From: Monilinia fructicola
Taxonomy: Eukaryota; Ascomycota; Leotiomycetes; Helotiales; Sclerotiniaceae
Length of the DNA stretch: 64,000 nt
NCBI GenBank assembly: GCA_008692225.1
Contig: VICG01000006.1
Location: 377,501 to 441,500 of the forward strand
Direction of reading: 5' to 3'
The notes beneath the pieces were generated by a model. It did not search any database and was not told where the DNA came from. It worked only from the letters and a program-made list of their open reading frames with translations. The first letter of the stretch is position 1, and each line of letters begins with the position of its first letter. Made by a program: the position numbers and the translations under genes. Below are positions 38,106 to 50,029 of the stretch, one piece after another.

Positions 38106-41100
38106 ATGACGGTAGGCAAAGGCGAAAGCTACCCCTCCAAGGCAACAGCTATCACGAGAGCTTCCAAGTCTTATCCATAACATATTACTCATGTCTAGCA
38201 TGGCTCATACTAATATACATTTACCTTCTCATTAGGCTACAAACTCAAAAGATATCGACATGGAGACCAAGATGCAGGTGGACGAGTCAGTGGTGGGCAG
38301 CAACGAAATCGATGAATCCCTCTACAGCAGACAACTTTATGTTCTAGGACATGAAGCCATGAAGCGGATGGGGGCCTCAAATGTACTCGTGGTAGGACTT
38401 AAAGGTCTTGGTGTGGAGATTGCAAAGAATATCGCTTTGGCAGGTGTCAAGAGTCTTACTCTTTACGACCCCGCGCCAGCAGCCATCGCTGACCTTTCTT
38501 CTCAATTCTTCTTACACCCCGAAGATGTCGGGAAGCCCAGAGCGGAAGTGACCGCACCCCGTGTCGCTGAACTAAATGCATACACCCCGGTTTCCGTTCA
38601 TAAATCTTCAAGGTTGGTAGTTCGTTTTGGCGCGGGGTCATATCTTTGCTAACCTTAGCTCCCGCAGCTTAACAGATGACCTGACTCAATTCGATCGCTA
38701 TCAAGTCGTTGTTCTTACCAACACTCCTCTTAAAAGATCAAATTATTATCGGTGATTATTTACACAAGAAGGGGATCTATCTGGTAGTCGCCGACACTTT
38801 CGGTCTCTTCGGATCGATTTTCTGCGATTTTGGAGACAAGTTCACTGTTCTTGATCCGACAGGTGAAGCTCCAGTCAGCGGAATTGTCGCTTTGATCGAT
38901 GAAGAAGGCCTGGTATCCGCTTTTGACGAAAACAAGACATGGCCTTGAGGATGGGGATTACGTCACCTTCACCGAATTGGAAGGATTAGAAGCTTTGAAC
39001 GGCGCGGATCCTCGAAAGGTAACCGTCAAGGGACCATACACTTTCTCTATTGGGGACATTTCAGGACTTGGAGAATACAAGAGGGGCGGGATGTTCCATC
39101 AGGTTAAAATGCCGAAATTTATTGACTTCAAGCCATTGTCAGTTAGTTTGAAAGATCCAGAGCACCTTATTTCTGATTATGCAAAATTCGATCGTCCTCA
39201 ACAACTCCACGTCGGTTTCCAGGCTCTTCATGGATTCCAAGAATCTCAAGGTCGTCTTCCCAGACCGATGAACCAGGAAGATGCTACAATCATTATTGGG
39301 TCGGCGAAAGCTTTCATTGAAAAAGAAAAGATGGAAATTGAAGTGGACGAGAAGTTGATCGCTGAGTTGAGTTACCAGGCTCAAGGTGATTTGAACCCGA
39401 TGGCAGCTTTCTTTGGTGGTCTTGCCGCTCAAGAAGTATTGAAGGCCATTTCTGGAAAATTCCACCCCATCAAGCAATGGATGTACTTTGATTCTCTGGA
39501 GTCTCTCCCCGCCAAGTTCAAACGAACCGAAGAAACGTGCAAACCTCTCAATTCCCGATATGATGGTCAAATCGCTGTATTCGGTAAAGATTACCAAGAC
39601 AAGCTGGCCAACATCAATCAGTTTTTGGTGGGTGCCGGTGCAATTGGTTGCGAAATGTTGAAGAATTGGGCCATGATCGGTCTGGCCACCGGACCAAAGG
39701 GTAAGATCTTTGTCACTGATATGGATTCGATCGAGAAGAGCAATCTCAATCGTCAATTCCTTTTCAGACCTAAAGATGTTGGTAAACTGAAGAGTGATTC
39801 CGCGGCGCGCGGCCGTCCAAGCGATGAACCCTGATCTCAAGGGTCATATTGTTACTTTGCGTGATCGGGTTGGTCCAGATACGGAACACATCTTCGATGA
39901 GAGCTTCTGGAACCAACTTGATGGTGTCACTAACGCTCTTGACAATGTTGATGCGCGAACTTATGTTGACCGTCGTTGTGTTTTCTTCCGAAAGCCTCTG
40001 TTGGAGAGCGGAACTTTGGGTACCAAGTGTAACACGCAAGTTGTTCTCCCTCATTTGACCGAGTCATATTCTAGCTCTCAAGATCCCCCCGAGCAATCTT
40101 TCCCCATGTGTACCCTCCGAAGTTTCCCCAACAAGATTGAGCATACCATTGCCTGGTCTCGAGAATTGTTTGAGCATTACTTCGTCAAGCCAGCAGAAAC
40201 AGTCAATTTGTACCTCACCCAGCCAAATTACCTTGGCACTACCCTGAAACAAGGTGGTCAAGAGAAAGCAACCCTTGAGACAATTCTAGATTTCTTAGTT
40301 GAAGATAAACCATTGAGTGTGGAGGATTGTATCAAATGGGCTCGTATCCAATTCGAGAAGAAGCAATACAACAATAACATCCAGCAGTTATTGTATAACT
40401 TCCCCAAGGATTCGACTACATCGAGCGGTACATTATTTTGGTCTGGACCAAAACGCGCTCCAGATCCATTGAAGTTTGACTCCAAGAATCAATACCATTG
40501 GGATTTCATTCTTGCTGGCGCTAGTCTTCACGCTTTCAATTTATGGCATCAACACCACTGGCCTTGCCTCTGACACTATTCAAAAAGTCCTTGATAACAT
40601 GATTATCCCCGATTTCTCTCCAAGCTCTTCTGTCAAGATCCAAGCTGATGATAGTGAACCTGTAAGTTTTTATTCTGGTCTTTGATAACTATGAGTATTT
40701 CTGACAATCTTAGGACCCAAATGCTGCCAATAGTTCATCCTTTGATGACAGCGAGGAGCTCCAAAGTCTTATCAATAAGCTTCCATCGCCCAAATCGTTG
40801 GCTGGATTGAGGCTGTCGCCAGTTGAGTTTGAGAAGGATGATGATACGAACCACCACATTGCTTTCATCACGGCTGCCAGTAACTTGCGTGCCGAAAATT
40901 ACAAGATTGAGCTTGCCGACAGACATAAGACAAAGTTCATTGCTGGAAAGATCATTCCTGCCATTGCGACAACCACTGCTCTTGCCACTGGATTGGTAAT
41001 CATGGAGTTTTACAAGATCGTTGATGGCAAAGACGATATTGAACAATACAAGAACGGTTTCGTCAACTTGGCCTTGCCTTTCTTTGGATTCAGTGAGCCA

Positions 41101-41457
41101 GTTGCTAGTCCAAAGGCTACATATAAGGGACACAATGGCGATGTTTCCATTGATAAACTGTGGGATCGATTTGAGGTTGAAAACATCACTCTTCAAGAAC
41201 TCCTTGACGATTTCTCAAAAAACAAGGGTCTCGACATCAGTATGTTAAGTTCAGGTGTCAGTCTCTTGTATGCCAGCTTTTTCCCCAAGCAGAAATTGGC
41301 GGATCGATTGAAGTTGAAGCTCAGTGAACTTGTCGAGCTCATTTCCAAGAAGCCTATTCCAAGTCATCAAAAGGCTGTAATCTTTGAGGTTTGTGTTGAA
41401 GATCAAAGTGAAGAAGATGTAGAAGTTCCTTACATTATGATGAAGCTGGGCAATTAA
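38106..41457 (+). CDS. UBA1: Ubiquitin-activating enzyme E1
   Basis: Activates ubiquitin with ATP and passes it, as a thioester, to E2 enzymes. Exons: 38106-38111 (just ATG ACG), 38236-38612, 38668-40661 and 40714-41457. Landmarks: [18 protein letters not shown], first adenylation half [15 protein letters not shown], second half [15 protein letters not shown] with [38 protein letters not shown], and the catalytic-cysteine motif [15 protein letters not shown] (Cys codon 40109-40111). The C-terminal ubiquitin-fold domain ends YIMMKLGN. Four single extra bases break the frame: AAAA at 38732-38735, AAAA at 38929-38932, within gcggcgcgcgg at 39801-39812, and TTT at 40540-40542. Removing them gives exactly 3117 nt (1038 residues), the normal family length. 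The gene should be essential and single-copy, so real inactivation is improbable. The true start may be further upstream. Confidence 0.96.
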
Positions 41458-42263
41458 CGATACAATGAAGAGGGGGGTCATACCTCTCTATGGGATCATG
41501 GAAAATAGAACAGCATAGGGATTATCAGTTCAGCGAAATATAAATATTTTACCAAATAAAAGATTGTGATGTTATATCAAGACTCGCGCGTAGTGGTTGT
41601 GAATATGTTTTTAGTTATACCGCATTCCAGCCACAGAATGCTATTGCTATTGCTATTGCTATTGTATGTATGGCTAGCTGTATTTAAGAGGGCCGCTGAT
41701 GTCATCATGAGCATATACATATATATATATATATACTTGTATATATATAATATATATACTTGTATATATATATTGATTAGCATCAATGTAGTCTTTGTTT
41801 TCGAAAGTTGAGTTTTCCCTGTCAAGGTCAATACTCATTCCATCAACGAATATTAGCTAGCTAGTTGCTGTTAACGTCCCACATCCAAGATATATCTTAC
41901 TCATCACAGAGCAAGAGAGCGTTCTTTTATTTTTTCATCTATATCAACACCAAGATGGATTTCAATGGATTATGTAAACTTAGTAAGTGCTTTGCAGGAG
42001 AAATGTAAGCAGTCGGCAGGGATATGTAGAGCAGAGCTCCAATCAATGACAAATCCCAAATTCCTTACCCCGCCATCCAGCTTAAGCTCGTCATCCTTTC
42101 TTTGAACCAAATTATATAAAGAGGAACAACATAACTACCTCCATGTTGATTCCCCTTCATTCACATCAGTTCATGTTCTTGAGAGTTGTTCAAATATACA
42201 CACAGCTTCCAACCATCTCAAAAGTATCAAGAAGGCCTTTTGGTTCTACTAAGTCTATAAAAT
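41458..42263. other. Intergenic between E1 and GST
   Basis: Contains TATA repeats (41713-41772) and a 17-codon open frame starting ATG at 41955 that may be an upstream ORF or unrelated. No other gene seen. Confidence 0.45.
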
Positions 42264-43592
42264 ATGGTTCGTTGATATCGTCCAAGCTCTGAGGACCACG
42301 AGCGCTCAGTAAGCAAACAGCAACTAATATGCGAAAAATGTAGGCTGAACAAAAGATCACGAATTGGGTAGCGCCTAATGATAAGTCGGGAGAATTCAAG
42401 AGAGGACAATCCCAATTTCGAAATTTCATCAAGAAAGGAGGGGAATTCCCACCCGAGAAAGGAAGATATCATCTCTATGTAATCAATCTACCCCTCCCTA
42501 GATCAGGCATTCCTCTCAACTAATTGTAATCCCAATCAGGTATCTTATGCCTGCCCGTGGGCACATCGCACGTTGATTGTTCGCAAGCTCAAAGGTCTCG
42601 AAGATATCATTCCATATACTAGTGTACATTGGCACATGGCAGAAAAAGGATGGAGATTTGCAACAGCGGAAGATAATGATGCTCCGGGTGATAACGTTAC
42701 TGCTTCTCCAGTTGAAGCCCACAAGGGTTATACGCATCTGAGAGATATCTATTTCCAGGTGGATCCAGAGTATACGGGGAGATTCACAGTTCCGACTCTT
42801 TATGATGTGAAGCAAGGAAAGATTGTTAGTAATGAGAGCAGTGAGATTATTAGGATGTTCTACACCGAGGTAGGTGCTTTTCAATTATTGAAAATTGGGG
42901 CATACATACTGATATTCGAGTAGTTCAACGATATCATTGCCCCGGAATACAAGGATGTTGATCTTTTTCCTGCGAATCTACAAAAAGAAATCGAAGCTAC
43001 GAATGAATGGACATACAACGATATCAACAATGGTGTTTATAGATCTGGTTTTGCCACCAAGCAGGAAGCATATGAGAAAGCTGTCACTCAACTCTTCACT
43101 TCCTTGGATCGGGTAGAGAAACATTTGAGTGAGAATGAGGGTCCATATTACTATGGGAAGAATATTACCGAGGCGGATGTGAGATTATTCACTACGATCA
43201 TCAGGTTTGATGTTGTCTACGTGCAGCATTTCAAGGTATGTGCTCCTTTATCTAGCCGTCCGAATGATACTGCCAGTACTAACGACTTGAGAAGACAGAT
43301 ATTCGAGATATCCGATCAGGATACCCTTATATTCACAAGTGGTTGAGAAATTTGTATTGGAATGTGCCGGCATTTGGAGAGAGACAACCGAGTTCACGCA
43401 TATCAAGAAGCATTATACCAAGAGTCACACTCAGGTATATAACCCCTTTTTTCTTCAAGCAAGCGAGTCGTATACTAATTTTGACTTTAGATCAACCCAT
43501 TTAGTATTACTCCCTTGGGACCTGAGCCACCTATCTTGAAGGAAGATGAAGAAGTTCCGGCTGTAAAGTGGGCTTTAAGTTTGAGAAAGTGA
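42264..43592 (+). CDS. Glutathionyl-hydroquinone reductase (Xi-class GST, ECM4-like)
   Basis: Reduces glutathionyl-hydroquinones with glutathione. Six exons: 42264-42266 (the ATG alone), 42344-42478, 42540-42869, 42924-43235, 43295-43434 and 43491-43592; about 339 residues. The catalytic CPWAH motif is in exon 3 (SYACPWAHRTLIVRKLKG), followed by TSVHWHMAEKGW, GRFTVPTLYD and SNESSEIIRM. The C-terminal helical domain has the AIRDxxG-type YYGKNITEADVRLF, HKWLRNLYWNVPAF, THIKKHYTKSHTQINP and ITPLGP. The frame breaks in a GA run (ggagagagac at 43376-43385): two extra bases, or one missing, relative to FGETTEF. The single-codon first exon is supported by a GTTCGT donor and an ATGTAG acceptor and by the MAEQKITNW start. 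Family membership is firm; the first exon is less so. Confidence 0.92.
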
Positions 43593-44535
43593 ATGGTGGG
43601 AGATAAATTTATGGCTGTGAATGAATAGTCTTGGGGAATGGCGAAAGGCGAAGGTTCACTGGCAGTAATGACATGCAAATCAATGAATTATTTTGAAATA
43701 TCAATAGACACTCAGCCACTTTCTTGTTCCAACATTGTTTCATTCCTTCCAATTCTAGCGCTGTATGATTTCGTGCATGTTTCTGACGAGTATAGCTTTT
43801 TGTCATCTTCTTGTGCCGATCGAGGAGGATTGGGAAATACAGTTGATTTTGTTTGGCCAGGCCACGTAGACCCTACTTGGTTAGTTAGACCTGCAAGTAT
43901 CTCTGCATCTCCTTCTGTCTTTACTTTTGTCTTTGCCTCCGTCATCTCACTTCTCCTTCTCTTTAGTTTAGTTTAGTTCGGTTAAGTTAAGTTAAGTTAA
44001 GTTCCACTCAAGGCATCCTCCGCCCTCCTGTCGTGTTGTCTTAATGTATATGTTTTCTTGTGTTTTCAATTTTTCAATTCGAGAATGCTTGTGAGATGCT
44101 AGTTGATGGAATGGATGGGGAGGGGAGGGAGATGGGAGATGGGAGATGGGAGATGGGAGATGGGAGATGGGAGATGGGAGATGGGAGATGGGAGATAATA
44201 TGATTGGGATTTTGCTTTCCAATTCATGATGTATTTGTTTCTTTAATGACATAACGTTCGTTCATCGTATAGCTAATGCGTAGCTGAATATCCAACCTGG
44301 TTCGACCTAAACTTTTCCTTTTCCCCTTTTCCTTTTCCTTTTCCTTCGCCTTCCTTCCGCTATGATTACGGCCAAAACGGATCTCGGCAAGCTTAAATAC
44401 ACACACAATTTTACTCATATCCATCCTGATACATCGGCCCTCCAAATTCAATTACCGTCGATGAATCCAGATAAAAACCCATTTTATATACCGTCATTAT
44501 TTATTTCTGCCCTGGCCCTCCTCTGCCAATCTCCT
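43593..44535. other. Intergenic with a 7-bp minisatellite
   Basis: The two flanking genes are convergent, so this is a double 3' region. It contains gttaa repeats (43968-44002) and the GGGAGAT array at 44128-44196. No coding sequence supported. Confidence 0.55.
44128..44196. repeat. 7-bp minisatellite (GATGGGA)n
   Basis: About nine and a half perfect copies of gatggga. Confidence 0.95.
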
Positions 44536-46609
44536 TTATTTCCTGAAGCCTAACTTGGGCAATCTGATTCCCATCGTCAGTACAAAGGATATTATACTAA
44601 TCACCAATGCAAAGAGGTACGCCGCCCTCAATGCTTCCGCATAGGAATCTATCACCTGATCCCTATAGTGTTTTTCTAGTCCTGCTACCGCTTGGACCGA
44701 AGAGCGCACAGCTTCGATTACCTGTGTGGTTTGGTTTATTAGCCGTCGGTTTTGCAAGGCAGAATGGATGATACGGCGTTCATGAGGAATGTAAACCTAC
44801 CTTCTCCTTATCCGGGCCCACCACATTCTGATTCAGAAATCCGACCAACGAATTCTGCACAATCAACGAGCTGAGGGCAACGCCCAGGACTTGGCCCATA
44901 CTCCTCCACAAAACCAGCGTGGTCGTGACGACCGCCTGTTCCCCCTGTTCACTCACCGCCAATACGCTCATGAAGGTGCCGGGCATCTGGAATCCCTGTC
45001 CCATGCTCGTGGGGATGAGCAGCAGGACGTACATCCAATTTGGCAGCCCGCGGCTCATGGACACGAGGCCGATGGTCCCGATGACATAGAGGGAGGCGCC
45101 CAAGGCGAGCGGGACTTTCAGGTTGCGGGTCCAGGTTATGAGGAAGCCGGTGAGGGTGCCGATGGAGCTGGCGGCGATGGAAGGGATGATGAGACGGAGG
45201 CCGGAGGCGGTGGGGGATTCGAGGAGCACGGCTTGGAAGTAGAGGGGGATGTTGAAGATGATGGCGTTGATGACGAGGGCGCCGAGCGCGTTGGTGATGA
45301 TGAGGGAGGAGCGCGGTTTGCTGGTTATGAGGGAGAGGGGCATGACGGGTTGGGGGGCGTGGTGCTCGATGTAGATGAAGAGGGGGAGACCGAGGATGGT
45401 GAGCGCTATGGACGCGAGGATCAGGGGATGGGTCCAGGGATAGATGTTGCCGCCGAGATTCTGGGGATGGTTAGCTAGTTGAGGAGGAGAGGTGTTTGAT
45501 TGGGGGTGGGGAGTGGGAGGACTTGCTATTGCGAGGATGAAACATGTAATGGTAGCCATGAGTAACAATGACCCCTTGTAATCAAAGACACTCAACGCCT
45601 CCCTCAAACTCTTCTTCCCCCGATTCAAACCCAAGTCGCTTGGGATGACCAACCAAGAGACGATGAAACACAAGATCAAACCGGGAACCTGCACGCCAAA
45701 CTCCCACCTCCACCCAAGGTGATCCGCGATGGCACCCCCGAGAGCGGCGCCCGAGGCAGCCCCAATTCCAAAGACGATGTTGAGATACGACTGGTAGGCG
45801 CCCCGGATCTCGATGGGGATCAGATCACTGGTAATGATGGAGCCCATCGACATGACGCCCCCGGCGCCCAGCCCACACACGGCTCGGGCCACGATAAAGC
45901 TCGTCATGCTCTGGGCGAGCGCGCACCAGACGGTCGAGATGAGAAACAGCACCATGGAGAACAGGTACGGGGGCTTCCTGCCCACGGCGTCCGAGAGCCG
46001 GCCGAACACGGGCTGGAAGCTGGTCGACGTGAGGAGGAAGGCCGTGGAGAGCCACGACGCGCTGTTGGACGCGTGGAAATACGACGTGATGACCGGGTGG
46101 CTGGAGACCATGATGGTCGAGTCGAACGAGGAGAGCGTGTAGGTCAGCAGCACGCCGGCGAAGATGAGCCAGAACCGCTTCACGCCCACGCCGCCGAGGA
46201 ACGGACTCTTGGATTCGCCGCCGCCGTCGTCGTCGTCTTCGATGGTCTCTCGGATGCTCCGGATGGAGCCCGAGCTGGATTTCCTCCGGGCGCTGCGATG
46301 GCTGGAGTTGCGCGATCCTCGGCGGGGGTGCGGGTGGTGGATGCGTGAACTGCGCAGCATGGAGGATTCTTGGGCGTTGGTCTCGATCCCGATGGCGGTG
46401 AAGGATGTGGTTCTCGAGAGCATGAGGTCGAACTCGTTGGGGTCGACATCGGTGCCGGTGGAATCGCCATCGTCGTCTACCAACGCTTCCTCGATCGTTG
46501 GTGGGCCATCTCGGGGCGGGAGGAGCAGAGGCGTGTTCTCGGTGGCCGTGTCGTGGGTGGCGTTGTGATTTGGGTTGCCGGCGTGAGGATTCCTCTGCGC
46601 ATGCGTCAT
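44536..46609 (-). CDS. MFS permease, vacuolar amino-acid / DHA2-like
   Basis: Exons 46609-44801 and 44721-44536 with a 79-bp intron (GTAGGT...CACAG); 664 residues. A hydrophilic N-terminus of about 145 residues carries ENTPLLLPP, a di-leucine-like sorting motif, plus acidic and Arg/Ser-rich tracts. Around 12-14 membrane helices follow, with SSFDSTIM in helix 1, the loop GRLSDAVGRKPPYLFS, ARAVCGLGAGGVMSMG and QMPGTFMSVLA. Architecture and the ENTPLL leader resemble vacuolar basic amino-acid transporters (Vba/Fnx group), which belong to the 14-helix drug:H+ antiporter-like MFS. Substrate is not determinable from sequence. A Pro/Asn-rich loop (about 45475-45535) is unusual and could hide an unspliced intron, but no intron with a frame-conserving length fits. 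G+C is high compared with neighbours. No frame break. Confidence 0.84.
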
Positions 46610-47916
46610 GATGTCGATGGGTGGAATGGTCGATGGTGAGCAAGCAAATCAAGGGGGAGAAAATGGTACGCAATTCATTTATATTATTACACGTATTTAT
46701 CATCTACGTGCTCGTGCCTAAAAGCCTCAAAACCCGACCTCGGAGTCACCGCCAGATTGATCAATCATATTTTTCGACCAGCAAACTCTATGATCTCCTA
46801 CAAGGTAATTGCCGACCGAACACTCCCTCCACTTGCCTCCCCCGGTTAGAGGCGAGGGCAATAGACACCCTGTGACCCTCTTTGCAATGCAAGACTGTAT
46901 CGATACGAAAAATCGAGGGCGAGCCCCCCCATCGACGCATTCACCGAGCGAGTCTAGTCCCCGCTTTCTGGCATGCACCTAGAGAAGGGAGGGGCAGGGA
47001 TGGGCGATTCCTTCATGCACAGGTCCGTAATATCCATATTGCACACAGCAGATCAAGATGTTCGTGACGGGCGGCCTATCAGAGGCGAGGATGGGTTTGG
47101 GGGTTGCACGAAAAGGTCTCTTGGGGTGGGTTGTCAATATAATGGATGGATTGTTATGTTCAGATACAAGTAGGCACAGTCAGGGATTGACGACTGTTTT
47201 TTATGCCAGTGGAAACCTTCTTTTTTTCCCCTTTCTTTTGTTTTGTTGATTTGAGTGGTCGTGTGCAATGGATGGAACCTGCAATGGGATTGTAGTATAC
47301 TAAGTATAGTCTGGGCCAGGTACATGTATATATATATATATATATACATGTACATATATATACCTAGTATAAATACCATACCAATTCCAACATACCGGTA
47401 TCTTCACATCTGGATGAGGAACTCGAGAACTCTTGAAAACAAGTTTCTTTGGTACACCTAATGATCGCCGTCGTAGGATGTTGCTGAAAAACCCGTACGT
47501 GGACAAAAAACACCGTTCAAAAGTGTAACGCCAGGTTTATTTCTACCTGCAAACATGGATTGATTGCAGGCCTCGGGACGGTATTGTGTAGCCGGTTAAT
47601 ATTCGGGTCGCACGTAGCCGTTACGTCAACCCTTATCGATAAGGGATGCCGAGACCAGATATCACGGAGCTTTATCGGACTTTGGAAGGTACGTGGACCT
47701 ACCCAGGTAGGTGGTTATGCGATCAATCTTCAATCTGTTGACTCAATATAAATTCAAGCAGCCTTGGAATCCCTCACAAGCTTTTGACAATTCACCCATA
47801 TCTCCATTGCCCTGTGTACTCACCCATTAACCTTGAGGAGCGCTTCAGCTGAAATAGTTGAATTGATCTATCGACGATATTTGAGTCTTGGATTCTCTCG
47901 CTGCTAACCTACTATA
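46610..47916. other. Divergent intergenic, MFS permease and amidotransferase promoters
   Basis: The upstream regions of two divergently transcribed genes. A TATA repeat lies at 47328-47360 (palindromic tacatgtatatata...tatacatgta) and a 16-bp perfect palindrome CCCTTATCGATAAGGG at 47630-47645. No gene. Confidence 0.5.
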
Positions 47917-48727
47917 ATGCCTCAACTACCACTTCGCATCGCAGTCCTCGAATGCGACACTCCTCTTCAAAACACCAATCATAAATACGGCGGATACGGT
48001 GGCGTGTTCACCTCTCTGCTCCAACGGGCTGCTTCTGCTCTCACCCCGCCTCTCTCCGAATCCGATTTGCAGATCAGTAAATATGATGTCGTGACCGCAC
48101 AAGAATATCCTTCTCTGGCGTCTATAGATGCCATCTTGATTAGTGGATCCCGTCATACATCATTTGACTCCGATCCTTGGATATTGAAGCTTGTGGATTT
48201 TGTGAAGAGCATTTTGGCGCAGGAGAGAGTGCGGATCGTGGGTGTCTGTTTTGGACATCAGATTGTAGGGAGGGCCTTGGGGGTCAAGGTTGATCGAAGT
48301 GACAAGGGCTGGGAGGTTAGTGTCACGCCTGTCGAGCTGACGACGAAGGGGAAGGAGATTTTCGGATTGGAGAACTTGGTATGTTTGCTTTGCGTCTACT
48401 GTTTGGCCTGCGGAGCGGGGACTAAGAACCTGACAGAATATCTTTCAAATGCATAAAGATATTGTGTACGAGTATCCGAAGGAGGTCGAACAATTGGCAT
48501 ATACAGAGAAATGTGCGACGCAAGGAATGTATATCAAGGGAAGGCTGATCACGGTGCAAGGCCATCCGGAATTTACCGAGGAAATTGTGAGGGAGTTGTT
48601 GGAGTCTAGACATGCTTCGGGCGTTTTTGACGACGAGACCTTCAAGGATGCCATCGGGAGGGTGAGCAAGGACCATGATGGTGTCAAGGTCGCGCAGGCT
48701 TTCCTGAAGTTCATAAGGGAAGACTAG
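47917..48727 (+). CDS. Class I glutamine amidotransferase-like protein
   Basis: Exons 47917-48378 and 48437-48727 with a 58-bp intron (GTATGT...GACAG); 250 residues. The triad is present: nucleophile Cys in GVCFGHQIVGRALG (exon 1) and His-Glu in VQGHPEFTEEI (exon 2). The opening RIAVLECDTP and ISGSRHTSFD are typical of the stand-alone GMP-synthase-like amidotransferase group (YLR126C-type). These proteins lack a synthetase partner domain, and the acceptor substrate is unknown; glutamine or gamma-glutamyl hydrolysis is the inferred chemistry. No frame break. The start is at the first ATG after an in-frame upstream stop region and fits the family N-terminus. Confidence 0.88.
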
Positions 48728-50000
48728 GCAGGTATTCTATTCAGAAGTCGATATTCCTGCTAAATTGAAAAGCTCGCCTACCCTCGAGTTCACATGTGAA
48801 CACCGTTTCCCTTGTCCGCCAAAATGCCCAAGCGAGTCCTAGCATCCTGTTGCACATTCAAGAGAAGAGAGTCGATGACCACCAGCGAGTCTCTCCAAAT
48901 CTACGCGAGCTTGGTGTCACATTGAGACTTTATTCTTCCATCCCTGGAGTCTAGGTTCCACATTCTTCCCCTGCTTTTCTTAGTGGCTTTAGACCACCAC
49001 TTTGTACCAAAGTCTCGGACCCACAAGATGCTTTCCCGCTGCCGACATACTGTGCCGGCATACTGTCCCGAAAAGTTGAAAGAGCCTGTTTCGCATGTCC
49101 AACGCATCGATGCATTTGTGCTCGCAACATCTTGAAAGAAGTTCAGCTTCCCAAGCGTGGTCCCAGCGCAGTTTGGGCACGGGACAAACGAATGTCGATA
49201 TATTCGGGATCGAAGGCTATAAGCTCGGTCGGCTCGGACGTAGTCCCACTGTCGACTCGCAGCCGTTTCCGCTATCAACAAGATAAGTGAATATGCGTCA
49301 AGTGAACCTTGCGATAATATCCGTATCGCCGTCTTTATTTTGAGGATGGAACGTGATGATATGAGCTATTTGTCCCCTCTAGAATGCAATGTTCTCTCAA
49401 GTGAGACACCTTGACCGCGGAATAATCACGATGAAATACTTCAAGGATAGAAGAGAGCCGAAAAATCAACATTAACTCGGCAACTGAAAGTATCGTTACT
49501 GTATCGTTAATCAAACTTGTGTCGATGCCTTTCGTGCGGTTCATGTTATTGTTTATCTAGAAATGTTTTTATCTGAAGTCTCAAATCATCGGTGTACAGT
49601 ACAAGGTTGGTATAGTATTTATCTTCACAATTAGTACATTCAAGTGCTCATTTGATGAAATTAAAAACTGAAGGTTCAAAGTATGGTTTCATTTCAATAA
49701 ATGATTGAGATATAGCAAAAGGGCTGGCGGGTCATGATTAGATTCTCGAAAGATTTTATATGAAGATTGCGGAAATTTTCATATGGATATGCAGTAAAAT
49801 ATATTCGGCGGCATCCAATCTTCAAGTTTGAAATAGATGTTTAAAGGAAATCGTCTAATGGATTACGAACATCAAGATTGTTTATTTAAGGCACCCAAGT
49901 CTAGGGAAGTTGGCACCTCGGCCTGTAAATTGAAACACTCAGCTTCCATACCCACAAACTTCCATGTGAACCACCCGCGCTATCTATCATCAGTACACGC
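48728..50000. other. Intergenic, no gene recognised
   Basis: Short frames on both strands without family resemblance. A minus-strand frame (48901-49281) contains a CPNC pair but no further zinc-binding or other motif. Confidence 0.4.
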
Positions 50001-50029
50001 CCAAAATAGAACTCTCGTGCACTTTCAGA

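Noticed and set aside
39139..39840. 233-codon minus-strand frame within E1
   Set aside because: Antisense shadow of the E1 coding exon, no independent evidence.
45719..46568. Long plus-strand frames of 134 and 209 codons, and others across 44891-46348
   Set aside because: Antisense shadows of the G+C-rich MFS permease gene; Arg/Gly/Ala-rich with no motifs.
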